Shown here: positions 5,675-15,166 of the stretch, piece by piece
Numbering within the stretch: position 1 is the stretch's first letter
How the letters are laid out: each line of letters opens with the position of its first letter
IMG/VR virus record: IMGVR_UViG_3300017748_000021
Location: 1 to 42,615 of that record
Reading direction: 5' to 3' (one strand)
Length of the DNA: 42,615 bases
Source: a virus
Program-made: the position numbers and the translations under genes
The notes under the pieces: model-generated
Told to the model about the DNA's origin: nothing
Database searches by the model: none
Seen by the model: only the letters and a program-made list of their open reading frames with translations

Positions 5675-7843
5675 TTACCGAGTTAATTTTTCCAAGCTCC
5701 AAACCCGTTTTCTGCCCGACATTTTTACGGACATAAACGGGCAACTTCCGTCTTTTTGTAATTTATCTAAAGCTCTCGCAAAGCTTGTAGGACTGTAGTT
5801 TTTGAGGACTCCGCGCAGACCCTCGTGAACCGTCATTTGGGCCAATAGGGCAGAAGCTGTTCCTTCCCATGTAGGTGAGTCATCCGGGTCTGTTGGATCA
5901 AACCGAGTCAACTCCCGCCAGATGTCTATAATTTCTTCTAGTCTGGCGTGGCTAGTCACCTCTTTGGCGACTTGTAACAGATCAGGGTGGTGATACGGGC
6001 GAACTCCAAATCTAACGCTATTATCCATGACTTCAGCCGGAGCCTCGTAGTGAAATAGTAGGTATCCCACAAAATAGGGGAGTTCCTGCTCCAGCAAAGT
6101 GTGCAAGTCTGAACTTGGCGGAAAAGCTATTTTTCGACGCGCCAGCTTGTAAAGGCTAACTTTGTCTCGAATAGTCATGTCCATGTTTGGTATAATGCTT
6201 AGCGAGTCCGGATCGTCGTTGCAAGTAATTGTAATTCGGCCATACCAAGGTATGACGTTTGCATCTTGGAACTTGGGGTGATACACCACCTCGGGCGTTG
6301 CAACGTGCTTTTTTAGTGTTTCCGAGAACAGCATGTGACGTTGCGAAGAACTCGCGCTCTGGTTGTCATCTACATACCAATGAAAACTCTGAGCAAGCTC
6401 TTTGTTGAAACTTCCCTGCTCCAGCAAAAACTTACCAGCGTCAGTATTAGAGCCAAACAGCATCCTTTTAATTTTTACCGCCATAAGAGACTTACCTAAG
6501 TCTTTCCCTCCCGACAAGATTTCTGCCTTCCCAGAGCACGGTTCGCCTTCGTGCAGAGACCTCAAGGTTCTTTGAATATCCGCAAGCCAATACTCCAGCG
6601 GACTACAGCCATCTTGTGGTTTGTCATCAAAATATCCTTCCAGATATTGACTTACCCAAGGAAAGTTAGTCCCGTCCGCACACTCTTCTTTGGCAGCGGG
6701 TGGCATAGGTTTCCTGTGGTTGATGTTTAAGTAGCGGTTCCCGTTATGGTCTACGAATCTATCGTTCGTATGCGGAAATGGACAGGCTGCGTAGACTCGG
6801 TGGTGACTCCGAATACCTTCCATAATCTGATCGACCTCGGTGCTAGTAGCTTTTTTCTTCAGCCGATGACTATAGCCTTGAACCTTGAGGGTCTGAGTCA
6901 GGTCGTCTTTTGTAGTAAAATCCCACCTACCACTAGAAGCTCGATCCCAGTATAGCTTTCCATCAAAGAACCTGTTTTCTACGGCGTCGGTCAGCTTCTT
7001 TTCTGAGAACTGGCGCATAAAATCAGCACCCAGAATATCTTCCCAGAACGTCATTCCTTGGTCTGCCCGTGTCGAGAACGAGTAAACCCCCCATTCTGCA
7101 CAGATAGCTGAGCAGTCCGGGTTGCCGTCATCTATCCAAAACAGAGGCACCCGAACATCTCTACCAAGAGTGACTCCGCTCAAGCGTCCGGGAAACTTCT
7201 CTTCGACCTTATCTTGAATTTTATCCCAAGGTATCTCGGTAAACTCAGTTTTGATTGTCTTGATGGCTCGGCACGCCTCAAATTGCAACTTAGTAAGCGT
7301 TTGAATGCTCAATTCGTTACCTTTACCCACGACAGTCCAATCTGTTCCAATCTCCCAAGTTATGACGGGGCTAAACGAAGCGTCGTCAAATCCCGGAGCG
7401 AGGCGTTTGGCTTTTACTAACTCAGCAAGCTTCTTTTGAAAGGCAGAGTTTACCTCGGGCTGATCGGCCCATACAAAGTTTTCAAACTTCCAAACTACTC
7501 TAGCTCCCCCACTGAACGTCTTACTAACTGCCGTAGGCTGCAAATCCTCTGGTATTTCTTTGTCGATACGGTCAAGGAGTTCCGATAGCTCGCCTTTGTA
7601 ATCAAAGTCGGCAACCCAAGCCCACTGCTTTAGCGGCGGATTGTTCTCTTTCTCAATTCGTAAACCCGGATTAAGTGCTTCAAAAGCATAGAAAAATATG
7701 TGTGACGTGTTCTCGTCTTTGCACCATTTTCGGTAGGCCGCTTTGTCACTCAACGCGGGTCTCTGAGCCACGTAGTCCCATGGGTTTCCTGCCAGCTTCT
7801 GAGCTTTGCTCGTGCTGTGATTAGGTATTGTGAACCAACTCAT
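5675..7843 (-). CDS. Primase/SF3-type helicase fusion
   Basis: 722 residues. The ATG at 7843 forms an ATGA overlap with the DNA polymerase stop, so I prefer it to a TTG at 7855. The N-terminal half looks like an archaeo-eukaryotic-type primase: WVADFDYKG (Asp79, Asp81), then SGGARVVWKFE and WEIGTDW in the order of its three motifs. The C-terminal half has a superfamily-3 style ATPase: Walker A SGGKDLGKS near residue 448, Walker B FHWYVDDNQ near 489, and a sensor-like ITITCNDDP. The protein would unwind the fork and prime synthesis for the polymerase encoded just upstream. The helicase half is clearer than the primase half. Confidence 0.7.
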   Translation of the reverse strand: MSWFTIPNHSTSKAQKLAGNPWDYVAQRPALSDKAAYRKWCKDENTSHIFFYAFEALNPGLRIEKENNPPLKQWAWVADFDYKGELSELLDRIDKEIPEDLQPTAVSKTFSGGARVVWKFENFVWADQPEVNSAFQKKLAELVKAKRLAPGFDDASFSPVITWEIGTDWTVVGKGNELSIQTLTKLQFEACRAIKTIKTEFTEIPWDKIQDKVEEKFPGRLSGVTLGRDVRVPLFWIDDGNPDCSAICAEWGVYSFSTRADQGMTFWEDILGADFMRQFSEKKLTDAVENRFFDGKLYWDRASSGRWDFTTKDDLTQTLKVQGYSHRLKKKATSTEVDQIMEGIRSHHRVYAACPFPHTNDRFVDHNGNRYLNINHRKPMPPAAKEECADGTNFPWVSQYLEGYFDDKPQDGCSPLEYWLADIQRTLRSLHEGEPCSGKAEILSGGKDLGKSLMAVKIKRMLFGSNTDAGKFLLEQGSFNKELAQSFHWYVDDNQSASSSQRHMLFSETLKKHVATPEVVYHPKFQDANVIPWYGRITITCNDDPDSLSIIPNMDMTIRDKVSLYKLARRKIAFPPSSDLHTLLEQELPYFVGYLLFHYEAPAEVMDNSVRFGVRPYHHPDLLQVAKEVTSHARLEEIIDIWRELTRFDPTDPDDSPTWEGTASALLAQMTVHEGLRGVLKNYSPTSFARALDKLQKDGSCPFMSVKMSGRKRVWSLEKLTR

Positions 7844-9624
7844 TTTGTGTAGCAATCCATGATTTCTGCTTCTGCTGATACGGGGAGCCCCTCAGCCCAT
7901 GGAGGCACAACGGCCATTAAATGCTCTATCTCTCGGGCAGCCTCTACTGCATCCTCTTCCGGCACCAAGCAGACAACCTCATCGTGAACTCGCATGATTA
8001 CCGGAATGCCTGCTTCCTCTACTCTGAGGACGCCCTCTACAAACAGGTCTCTTGCAGTAGCTTGAACTAGGTTCTCAGTCAGCTTACCACCCCAAGTTTT
8101 GGTGTGGATGAAGTTTCTACCTTTGGGGACAGCTACCGTCAAAACTTGAGAGTATTCGTCACCACGTCGCTTGACACCCCTATAGCGTAGCTTCCTACCA
8201 CTAGGTAGTTCTATATCGTAGGTGGCATCATTGTTGTCCCAAATATCGCGCTCTAGCTGCTTCCAGAGTTTGGGAACTGGAGTCGTTTTCCGATACTCTC
8301 GGACGATTCGTTTGGCTTCTGTTTCGCCGATCTCCAGATTATACATTGTTTTAGCCATTTGCCGGAACTTGTTGGCCCCACAACCGAAGCCGAGCGACAA
8401 TACCCGAGCTTTGGCCAGTTGTCGCATATCAGGATCAACATTTTTCAACTTGTCGCTGTTTTTGTAGCCCATTGTCGCACGAGCGTGTGCCTCATATATG
8501 TCCACACCCTGCCTAACCAGTTCCAGTAAGTCTGAGTCACCAGCAAGCCACGCTGTAACTCTTGCTTCAATTTGTCCGTAGTCTGCAACAACCAGTTTAA
8601 ATCCGGGAGGTGCTGTAATCATTTCCCTGATGCACACCCCAAACATTTCTGCCCGAGGTAGGTTTTGCATGTTCACTCCACCAGACCCTGAGTCGCGCAA
8701 GGTGTGAGCCCCACCGTAAAGTTGGTTATACGCCATCCAGCCGGGGTCGTCATATTTTATGCGAGCCTCCATAGCCGACAACTTCTTTGCAATCATGTTG
8801 CAACGACGCCAAACCCGCATGGCTTTGACCCACGAGTATTTCTGCCCATACTTGTCTTCCCATTCAGCACACTCCACACTATCCATAGCTAGACTTTTCG
8901 GAGCTTCTATACCAACTTCCCTACACTGCTTTGCCAAGGCTTTTGGGCTCAGGGGGGTTTTATCCTTGTCCCATTTCCATGGGATTTCGTTCTCGGACTC
9001 CCAGATTTGTTCTTTCAGCTTTGCAATCCCCTCGCGTATCTTATCGCCGTCTACTGGAACACCTCGGTTTCCCATTGTCACGGTGTGATCGGAATACTTT
9101 CGCTCTACTTCGGGCCAATACTTCCCGCACTTTACAAAAATATCTCGACAAAGGCGGCTATCTTCTGTGGCATATTCCAATACTTCCTTTTGGAACTCAG
9201 GGGTCATCTCCTCCCACTTCTTACCCTGCATTTTGTCGCGCGTGCTTTTGTCGGGTATTTCGTCTAGCAAAAACTTTGATGCGTTATCCAGAGCCCTCGG
9301 GAAACCTAAAAAGGCAGTCAAGTCTGCCGAGCAATGCCACTCTTCTGGAAATACGTTAGGTAGCTTGCCGTTTTGAACGAGAGCTTCATAAACAGTTTTG
9401 TCAAAACTCTTATTGTGGCTAACCCAAACGTCTCCGGGTTTGCAAATGGAGGCATAATCAAACTCTTCGGGTCGCCCTGCCCACTTGTTGTCTTGGTCGT
9501 CTACAATGGAGATCATGTAGGCGTCAAACTTGGGATGCCTACAATAGTTGTAACTCCCCTGCACTTTGATTGAAACTTCCTTGTCGTAGTATGTTTCAAA
9601 ATCTACTCCGATGATTCTTTTCAT
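7840..9624 (-). CDS. Family A DNA polymerase with 3'-5' exonuclease
   Basis: The 594-residue replicative polymerase lacks a 5'-3' exonuclease domain, as in T7-like enzymes. Exonuclease motifs: DFETYYD (Asp8, Glu10), SHNKSFDK and YATEDSRLC. Polymerase motif A is VVADYGQIEAR, motif B is the KARVLSLGFGCGANKF helix and motif C is MRVHDEVV. Motif A has Gly-Gln-Ile-Glu-Ala-Arg where bacterial Pol I has Ser-Gln-Ile-Glu-Leu-Arg, as in many phage enzymes. It is the first gene after a strong terminator, so it may have its own promoter or depend on read-through from the upstream operon. It overlaps the primase/helicase start by four bases. Confidence 0.9.
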   Translation of the reverse strand: MKRIIGVDFETYYDKEVSIKVQGSYNYCRHPKFDAYMISIVDDQDNKWAGRPEEFDYASICKPGDVWVSHNKSFDKTVYEALVQNGKLPNVFPEEWHCSADLTAFLGFPRALDNASKFLLDEIPDKSTRDKMQGKKWEEMTPEFQKEVLEYATEDSRLCRDIFVKCGKYWPEVERKYSDHTVTMGNRGVPVDGDKIREGIAKLKEQIWESENEIPWKWDKDKTPLSPKALAKQCREVGIEAPKSLAMDSVECAEWEDKYGQKYSWVKAMRVWRRCNMIAKKLSAMEARIKYDDPGWMAYNQLYGGAHTLRDSGSGGVNMQNLPRAEMFGVCIREMITAPPGFKLVVADYGQIEARVTAWLAGDSDLLELVRQGVDIYEAHARATMGYKNSDKLKNVDPDMRQLAKARVLSLGFGCGANKFRQMAKTMYNLEIGETEAKRIVREYRKTTPVPKLWKQLERDIWDNNDATYDIELPSGRKLRYRGVKRRGDEYSQVLTVAVPKGRNFIHTKTWGGKLTENLVQATARDLFVEGVLRVEEAGIPVIMRVHDEVVCLVPEEDAVEAAREIEHLMAVVPPWAEGLPVSAEAEIMDCYTK

Positions 9625-9656
9625 ATGTTAAAACTAGGTGTGCGGTATAAAATAAA

Positions 9657-9692
9657 GGGGGTCAGAAGTCAGATTACCGACCTCCGACCCCC
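9657..9692 (-). terminator. Intrinsic terminator between ssDNA-binding-like gene and polymerase
   Basis: On the minus strand, GGGGGTCGGAGGTC pairs with GACTTCTGACCCCC as a 14-bp stem with two G-U pairs, around an 8-base loop, followed by TTTATTTT. It would stop or attenuate transcription after the gene ending at 9726, splitting the early region into two units. Confidence 0.8.
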
Positions 9693-9725
9693 GTGCGGAA
9701 CCAAACTACCATGAATGGTTAGAAC

Positions 9726-10520
9726 TTAGCCCGAAATTTGGGCTGCGAGGTCGGCAAAGAACGCCAACCGCTCAGGGTCGGTCAATTTGCCCTTGAATCG
9801 TGGAACAGGAACGAACCAACGACCCTTAGCATTTGACCGCTTTTCGGGACGAACCTCCCAAGCGCGACTCCAGATACCATCAGCACCAGCAGTTTGCGCT
9901 GCGGTAATCATCTGCTTGCCGAACGAGTTATAACTAGAGCCATTAACCGTAAGGGCCACTCGTGTCCATAGTTCGTCGCCAAGTTCCAGATCGAATCGGG
10001 CTGCAAGCTCCTCCGAAGCTTCATCAGGGCAGCGAACTGCCACGACAAAGTGCGCCAAGTTTTCGAAGTATCTGCCACCCTCAATCGCCTCTTTTGACCA
10101 TTCAGTAGTGCCACCATAATCCTTGACCTCCTTACGAGTCCCATAAACAATGGGAGATTCTTCGGATTCTCCAAAAGGTAGTTTTTGTTGGTAGAGCTTT
10201 TTGCCCCACAACGTAACCAAATGGATTGGATTAGCGTCATTTCCGACCTCGATTTCCTTGTCGAGAACAAAGGAACCCGGTGTAAACTCGTCAGCAATTT
10301 GTGACGTGCTTTGCACAAGGTTGATGCGAGGTAACTTAATGTCCTCAGCATCAATATCACCTTCGATACCGCCGCCCCCAGAGGGGGTTGCAATTTCGCC
10401 TTTCGGCGACTCTTGGGTTTGAGCGACTTCGGTTGTCGGATCGGTAACTACCTCAGCTTCCACTTCGGTAGATTTGGTTTCGGGAGTTTCCTCCCTTTTT
10501 GCGAATGATGTTTTAGCCAT
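9726..10520 (-). CDS. Phage replication-associated protein, possible ssDNA-binding protein
   Basis: 264 residues. The first 50 are acidic, Thr/Glu-rich and probably disordered, ending in a glycine run. The folded part starts with DIKLPRINLVQSTSQ and FTPGSFVL, a pattern I know from uncharacterised phage proteins encoded next to polymerases and Cas4-like nucleases. Beta strands and a conserved aromatic region follow (GIWSRAWEVRP, GRWFVPVPRF). The gene sits between the nuclease and the polymerase, where many podoviruses encode their ssDNA-binding protein. That context, rather than a recognised OB motif, is the reason for the suggestion. It is followed by a strong terminator. Confidence 0.5.
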   Translation of the reverse strand: MAKTSFAKREETPETKSTEVEAEVVTDPTTEVAQTQESPKGEIATPSGGGGIEGDIDAEDIKLPRINLVQSTSQIADEFTPGSFVLDKEIEVGNDANPIHLVTLWGKKLYQQKLPFGESEESPIVYGTRKEVKDYGGTTEWSKEAIEGGRYFENLAHFVVAVRCPDEASEELAARFDLELGDELWTRVALTVNGSSYNSFGKQMITAAQTAGADGIWSRAWEVRPEKRSNAKGRWFVPVPRFKGKLTDPERLAFFADLAAQISG

Positions 10521-10539
10521 GCTATATCGTTATTTTAGT

Positions 10540-11700
10540 TTAGTTTTTGTTGTAGTTTCGGTCTACTCGCAGTTGAGATGAAGCTGAATTGCCACCAGTT
10601 AAAACTTCAGAGTCCCGTAGAACATCCTCCGCTTCTTCGCAGCGTTTCGCTTTCTCACCCCGAGGGGCCTTTTCTTTTAGAATGTCCTCTAGCTTGCCAA
10701 CGGCAATTCCAGAACAACAATCTAAAAATTCTTCAAGCGAGAGATCAAACTCGCTTCCGGGGCCAACCAAATCAAAAGCCGCAGCCGGATTTGAAATTGT
10801 CCTTTTTGTTTTAACTTCGATCTTTTTGAAGCCGGGAATATCCCAACCTTCCTCAAAGGCTAACACCCTAGCTTGAGCCCACACTCCATCACTCCAGCCT
10901 TTAAGTAGTCGGGCTAACTGCAATAGTTCTGCTACTTTTTCGGGGGTTTCGTGAGAATCCCCAGTCACACTGTCCGGGATTGGAAATGGCTCATTGTTTT
11001 CCGAGCTATACTTTTTAGCGATAACAAGAGCCTTTTCAGCCAAAGCATCACATTTACTTTGAGCCCCACAAAACTCACAAAGGTTATGGTTGGGGTTGAA
11101 AATTTTACCACCTTGTTCTTTAGCTCGGCGGATAATTGTGCTCACGCGGACTAGGTGTTTTTCCGAGTCCTCTCGCGTGAATGTTGCAAAAGAAATCTCG
11201 TCTTGCCTCGGTAGAATTAAAAAGAACTCAAGTTCTTCCAATTTAGGATATGCTTGAAAAATCCCCACGGTGTAGGCAGCTACTTGAGCATTAATTTCTG
11301 CGTCATCAACTGACATCAGACCAAATTTATAGTCTATTGCGAGGGCATACTTCCCATTTTCGGAAACGACAAGTTTATCACAAGTTCCAAAAGTATCGTC
11401 TCCATGGGGTAGATTTATACTAAGCCTCACTTCATTTATCACGTTGGGCTTACTACCAAATTTATTGGGACGGTCTCCTTCTGAAAGAATATCCGATACG
11501 ACTTGGGCGGTAAGCTCATAAAGCTCGATTTCATCATCACCCTTGAGATTTTTAGCACTACCAAACTCTAAAGCTTCATGCACTCGACTGCCCATTTCAG
11601 CAACTGGGTTGCTTTCCTGATCCACGCGGTTTTCGTAGCTTGGGCATAACTCCCACAACTTTAAAGAACTTGGGTTGTATCTAGCGTGTTCTTCTGGCAT
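10540..11700 (-). CDS. Cas4/RecB-like PD-(D/E)XK nuclease with Fe-S cysteines
   Basis: 386 residues. The start at 11700 lies one base after the helicase stop. N-terminal SSLKLWELCPS carries the first cysteine of a Cas4-type cluster. GSRVHEALE supplies the conserved His, NEVRLSI a glutamate, and ALAIDYKFG the catalytic Asp-x-Lys. CEFCGAQSKC gives the remaining three cysteines at the expected distance, so a 4Fe-4S nuclease is very likely. The C-terminal 150 residues are helical and rich in Lys/Glu. Phage relatives process DNA ends for recombination or degrade host DNA. It lies between a SNF2-type helicase and the ssDNA-binding-like protein, consistent with a helicase-nuclease recombination unit. 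Confidence 0.75.
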   Translation of the reverse strand: MPEEHARYNPSSLKLWELCPSYENRVDQESNPVAEMGSRVHEALEFGSAKNLKGDDEIELYELTAQVVSDILSEGDRPNKFGSKPNVINEVRLSINLPHGDDTFGTCDKLVVSENGKYALAIDYKFGLMSVDDAEINAQVAAYTVGIFQAYPKLEELEFFLILPRQDEISFATFTREDSEKHLVRVSTIIRRAKEQGGKIFNPNHNLCEFCGAQSKCDALAEKALVIAKKYSSENNEPFPIPDSVTGDSHETPEKVAELLQLARLLKGWSDGVWAQARVLAFEEGWDIPGFKKIEVKTKRTISNPAAAFDLVGPGSEFDLSLEEFLDCCSGIAVGKLEDILKEKAPRGEKAKRCEEAEDVLRDSEVLTGGNSASSQLRVDRNYNKN

Positions 11701-11701
11701 G

Positions 11702-12994
11702 TCAGACAGATTTATTATGCAGGGTTTGAAGATTAGCAAGCTTTTTATTTACAGATTTGCGAATTTCATCTTCTACCGTTCCCTCGCCAAACAAAATACG
11801 CTGTATTGACGGGGTTTTTCCTCCGGCCCGATCTACCCGGCCCGTGACTTGAATTATGTCTTTAGCATTCCAACTAGGACTTATTAGAGCGACCCTTGGA
11901 AAATTTCCGTTTAGGTCGTGCAAACTTACCCCTACTCCGCCTGCTGCGACGTTACAGACGACAAACCTAAGTTCATCAGCTTGAAATCTTCTAATAATCT
12001 CTTGTCGTTCCGCCCCAGTTTGCTTGCCCCATATTAGGCCGACTTCTTCCCCGATTAAATTTTGACATGATTCAATACTGGCATCAAAATTTAGGAAGAT
12101 GGCCACGCTCAAGTCGTTTTCATAGTAATCTTTCGCCATCTCAGCTAAAACAGGGATTTTTAAGAGTTCTATTTCTTGCCTAGCTCTTAATTGCGCCGTA
12201 AGAGCAGCGGCTGCGGGGTTATCGTTTTCTCGCGATTCTTCTAAAGCAATGAGTTCCTCCTCCATAGCTTCATAGATTCTCTGTATCTTCCCCTCATCTC
12301 CAAAGTCTACTGGTTCCGTGGTAATTTTAGTTTCTTGGAAAAAGTCCCCCATTTCGTGCCGTGTAACTTTGTGACCCCGATCAGAGTATATTTCTTGGTT
12401 CAACTTAGTGAGAACTTCATCTCGTTTACTTGTTGCAAACTTTAGGTTCCTCCACGGGTCTAGGTAGCACCCGTGCATCTTTGCCCACGGGATAAATTTT
12501 CTGGGGTCATCAAAAAGATTCAGCAAATACCCAATATTTTTAAGTTCAGTTGGGTCTTCTGCCGCCGTCGCAGATAGCATCAGGTTGCAAACACCCTTAC
12601 CTGACAAAAGCAGTTTACCATTTTGAGTTACACGACCCTTGCACTTGTGAACTTCATCCCAAATTAAAAACTGAACTCGGTCATCAAAAACGAACTTTTT
12701 AACACCTCGGTCGGTTTCCCACTCACCCCACTCCGTTCTACCAGTCCGAAGTTTTTCATAATTCAACACATCTAGGTATGCCACGCCCTGCTCTTCGAAG
12801 GTGGCTTTCCACGACGGGATTACACTCTTTGGGCATACAACCAGAGGCTTATTGTTGCAAAGTCGACTAATCTCAACAGCTTTAAGGGTTTTTCCTGTCC
12901 CCACGTCACTAGAATCCAATGCAGCACCGTGCTTTTCTAGTGCCGAGATCAGAACATCTAAAGATTCTTTTTGGGGAGGAAAAAGAATCTTCAT
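11702..12994 (-). CDS. SNF2/DEAD-type superfamily 2 helicase
   Basis: 430 residues with the complete SF2 motif set: SSDVGTGKTLKA (Walker A near residue 32), LVVCPKSVIPSW (Ia), LIWDEVHKCKG (DEVH at about 113-116) and LMLSATAAED (III). The second RecA-like domain follows with VAIFLNFD and VVCNVAAGGVGVSLHD (V), ending in IIQVTGRVDRAG (VI). Phage members remodel DNA or help recombination-dependent replication. It starts with an ATGA overlap on the glycosyltransferase gene upstream and is followed one base later by the Cas4-like nuclease. Confidence 0.85.
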   Translation of the reverse strand: MKILFPPQKESLDVLISALEKHGAALDSSDVGTGKTLKAVEISRLCNNKPLVVCPKSVIPSWKATFEEQGVAYLDVLNYEKLRTGRTEWGEWETDRGVKKFVFDDRVQFLIWDEVHKCKGRVTQNGKLLLSGKGVCNLMLSATAAEDPTELKNIGYLLNLFDDPRKFIPWAKMHGCYLDPWRNLKFATSKRDEVLTKLNQEIYSDRGHKVTRHEMGDFFQETKITTEPVDFGDEGKIQRIYEAMEEELIALEESRENDNPAAAALTAQLRARQEIELLKIPVLAEMAKDYYENDLSVAIFLNFDASIESCQNLIGEEVGLIWGKQTGAERQEIIRRFQADELRFVVCNVAAGGVGVSLHDLNGNFPRVALISPSWNAKDIIQVTGRVDRAGGKTPSIQRILFGEGTVEDEIRKSVNKKLANLQTLHNKSV

Positions 12995-14103
12995 CCTTTT
13001 GAGCGGTCGCTCTCCTCAACTTTTAAAAGTTGAACCGCTTTTTCCACAACTTGGGTAGGGGGGATGCTGTTTAAAACTTCACAATAACCTGTTTTTTCAC
13101 AAACCTCATCTTCCGGAAATACTTGGTTCCCTTTTTGATGGTGGTAGCACGGAGCTATTTCACACTTGTCTAAATTTCCTTCTATTGGGTGATTTTTAGG
13201 TAGGTTTTGCGTCCTAAGTTTGGCGGGCACTGAACCATGTAGAGATATAGAGGGTATTTCAAGTGCCCCAGCTACGTGAAGCAATGAAGAGTCTACCCCT
13301 ATAAATAAGTCCGCAGTAGCTAGGACGGCCGCCGATTGTCTGAACGAAAGCGGAATAGAAGTCATATTGTAAATGTCGACTACGGCGTTTTCCTCGGAAT
13401 CAAAGCCAGAGATTTCTCCGGGAGCACCCAGTAAAAATATTTCACAATTTTTTGTCCAAAGTCCCCTAATAACTTCAATCCATTTTTCAGTTTCGTAGGT
13501 TCTCGTAGGTGTGGAGGCTCGACATTGAATTGCAATGCGCGGTATTTCCCCACGCTTCTTAGGCAGTTGCAACTCAACCTCAGCTTTCTCTGATTCAGAA
13601 ACGCTATATTCTAAGCGGCCTCCGTCAGTAAGGTCTATCCCCGCGCACTCTGCGAACACTTCAACCCCCGGAGTATCTTTTGCAACCTCGCGGTTTTCTA
13701 AGGTATCTTCCATCCAGATAATTTGGTCAAATTCAAGTAGCTCGTTTTCTTGCATCGGATAAGGTCGCGTTGCAACGACCCCTCTAAGGATAGTCCCGTA
13801 AGTCTCTGCACACGCTACCGTTACCGTTGATAACGGAAACTGCTGTCTCAATGCCCTAATAAGGGGCGTCAACATCAGGAGGTCGCCATACGCGCCCGGA
13901 CGGACAATTACGATTGAGTCCCCATCTTTACAGTTAATCGGGCTAAACCCTTTAATTGATTTGGGGTCTGCTATCGTTTCTACGACGCAGTCTGGGGATT
14001 GCGCCATGCACGCAGCCGCTGCTGAGTTTTCTAATAGATAAGTTCCGGGATCTTTCCAAGAATGAAGGTAATTCCACGAGTGAGTTGTTGTTATTTTTTG
14101 CAT
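12991..14103 (-). CDS. Glycosyltransferase family 9-like (heptosyltransferase-type)
   Basis: 370 residues with a GT-B fold signature. After about 65 residues comes SIVIVRPGAYGDLLMLTPLIRAL, the hallmark N-terminal motif of ADP-heptose:LPS heptosyltransferase relatives. The C-terminal domain has CRASTPTRTYE in the donor-binding position and FIGVDSSLLHVAGALEIP, the GT9 nucleotide-sugar signature. A Cys-rich tail follows (CEIAPCYHH, CEKTGYC). It should transfer a sugar onto a lipopolysaccharide-like or other glycan acceptor. Its presence in a replication operon, TGATG-coupled to another glycosyltransferase-like gene and ATGA-coupled to a helicase, is unusual. Early expression suggests alteration of the infected cell's surface rather than of virions. 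Confidence 0.8.
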   Translation of the reverse strand: MQKITTTHSWNYLHSWKDPGTYLLENSAAAACMAQSPDCVVETIADPKSIKGFSPINCKDGDSIVIVRPGAYGDLLMLTPLIRALRQQFPLSTVTVACAETYGTILRGVVATRPYPMQENELLEFDQIIWMEDTLENREVAKDTPGVEVFAECAGIDLTDGGRLEYSVSESEKAEVELQLPKKRGEIPRIAIQCRASTPTRTYETEKWIEVIRGLWTKNCEIFLLGAPGEISGFDSEENAVVDIYNMTSIPLSFRQSAAVLATADLFIGVDSSLLHVAGALEIPSISLHGSVPAKLRTQNLPKNHPIEGNLDKCEIAPCYHHQKGNQVFPEDEVCEKTGYCEVLNSIPPTQVVEKAVQLLKVEESDRSKG

Positions 14104-14774
14104 CAGTTGATTTCTTCCCAGTGTAGTTTAGTTACAGGTATAGACACCTCCGGCCTTGGGTAGATATGCCAGAATCTTTTTTGGTCAGGGTTTGGTTGAA
14201 GGTTTTCCATTAGACAGAAAATACAACTGTTTATGGCGTGCAGTTCTTCAGCCTCTTCTAACACTCCAACCAAGTTTAGCAAGTTTTTGTTTAGTAGGTC
14301 TCGCGGGTGGGTTGCATTTCGGATACGGGGAAACCTTTTTCGCGATATTGTAAAATGCCGAGTCGGGTCGTCGTGACAGATAATTTTTGGTCGAACTTTT
14401 AATTCTTTGCTTCGATCTCGTTTGTAGTAAAAGCTGTCCCAGCGGTGACGGTAGTCTATGTCAGCCCACCTATAAAACTCCCTGTCAAATTCTTCTAATT
14501 TGAAGTCTGCACCATGACTAAACATTGTTAAGTCGACAATTCTTTCACTAGGCCACTTAGGCCGAATTTGCCTAAAAATAACCGGATATGGGTCGTGCCT
14601 CGGAACCTCTATTAGTTCGACCCGCGAACCCAAGTCGCGATACATCCATGATACTGTTACTAAGTTGTCATCTCGGCACGGGAGAGTTATATTTGCATCT
14701 GGATTTCGAGATAGCCATTCCCGCACAAGACCGTTGCAAATAAAGAAATCCCCCAAGCCCAGATGCAGAAGCAT
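14103..14774 (-). CDS. Glycosyltransferase-like protein, partner of the GT9 gene
   Basis: 223 residues from the ATG at 14774, which forms TGATG with the upstream stop. The N-terminus LMLLHLGLGDFFICNGLVREWL resembles the Gly-rich acceptor loop of GT-B enzymes (GLGD, then a small-residue helix). Near the end, EELHAINSCIFCLMENL matches the donor-site pattern (His, then Ser-Ser-hydrophobic, then Ile-Glu-Asn-Leu) of GT9 and fucosyltransferase-like enzymes. The middle is short, so it is a compact or divergent member. It is also TGATG-coupled to the GT9 gene downstream, so the two probably act on one glycan. Confidence 0.55.
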   Translation of the reverse strand: MLLHLGLGDFFICNGLVREWLSRNPDANITLPCRDDNLVTVSWMYRDLGSRVELIEVPRHDPYPVIFRQIRPKWPSERIVDLTMFSHGADFKLEEFDREFYRWADIDYRHRWDSFYYKRDRSKELKVRPKIICHDDPTRHFTISRKRFPRIRNATHPRDLLNKNLLNLVGVLEEAEELHAINSCIFCLMENLQPNPDQKRFWHIYPRPEVSIPVTKLHWEEIN

Positions 14775-15160
14775 CAGCCAGTTTTCTTTTCTTTTTGAGA
14801 GTTTTTCGACTCTGTTTCCGCCTGACATTCTTGAACCTTTTCTTGGAGTTTGCTTATCGACTCTTTTTGTTTATCGACTAAATTTTGCAAGGAGTCCAAG
14901 GCGGACGCCACTGCTTCTGGAAGTCCTAAAATGTTTTCCACTGCCCCAAGTTTTCTCTCCAGCAAGATTTCTACGATGGCTTGGCAACTAAGTTGACTTG
15001 ACGGATTCGGATCATTTTCCGCAGCTAATTTTCCATCTAGCGTCCAGAATTGTTCAATAACTCTATTAGGGTCTCTTTCGACCCCACTCCCCCGACGCTC
15101 TAACTCCGTCCTAATTAACTCAACTGCGTGAGCTTTTGGATTTTTATTTAGTTCACTCAT
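14774..15160 (-). CDS. Hypothetical protein with C-terminal coiled coil
   Basis: 128 residues, not recognised. The first 60 residues are helical with ELIRTELERRG. The last 45 (from about SLQNLVDKQKESISKL) have heptad spacing and end in a Lys/Glu tail, indicating a coiled coil. It precedes the glycosyltransferase pair by a TGATG overlap and follows the dATP/dGTP diphosphohydrolase-like gene by six bases. No function can be assigned. Confidence 0.5.
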   Translation of the reverse strand: MSELNKNPKAHAVELIRTELERRGSGVERDPNRVIEQFWTLDGKLAAENDPNPSSQLSCQAIVEILLERKLGAVENILGLPEAVASALDSLQNLVDKQKESISKLQEKVQECQAETESKNSQKEKKTG

Positions 15161-15166
15161 TTTATT

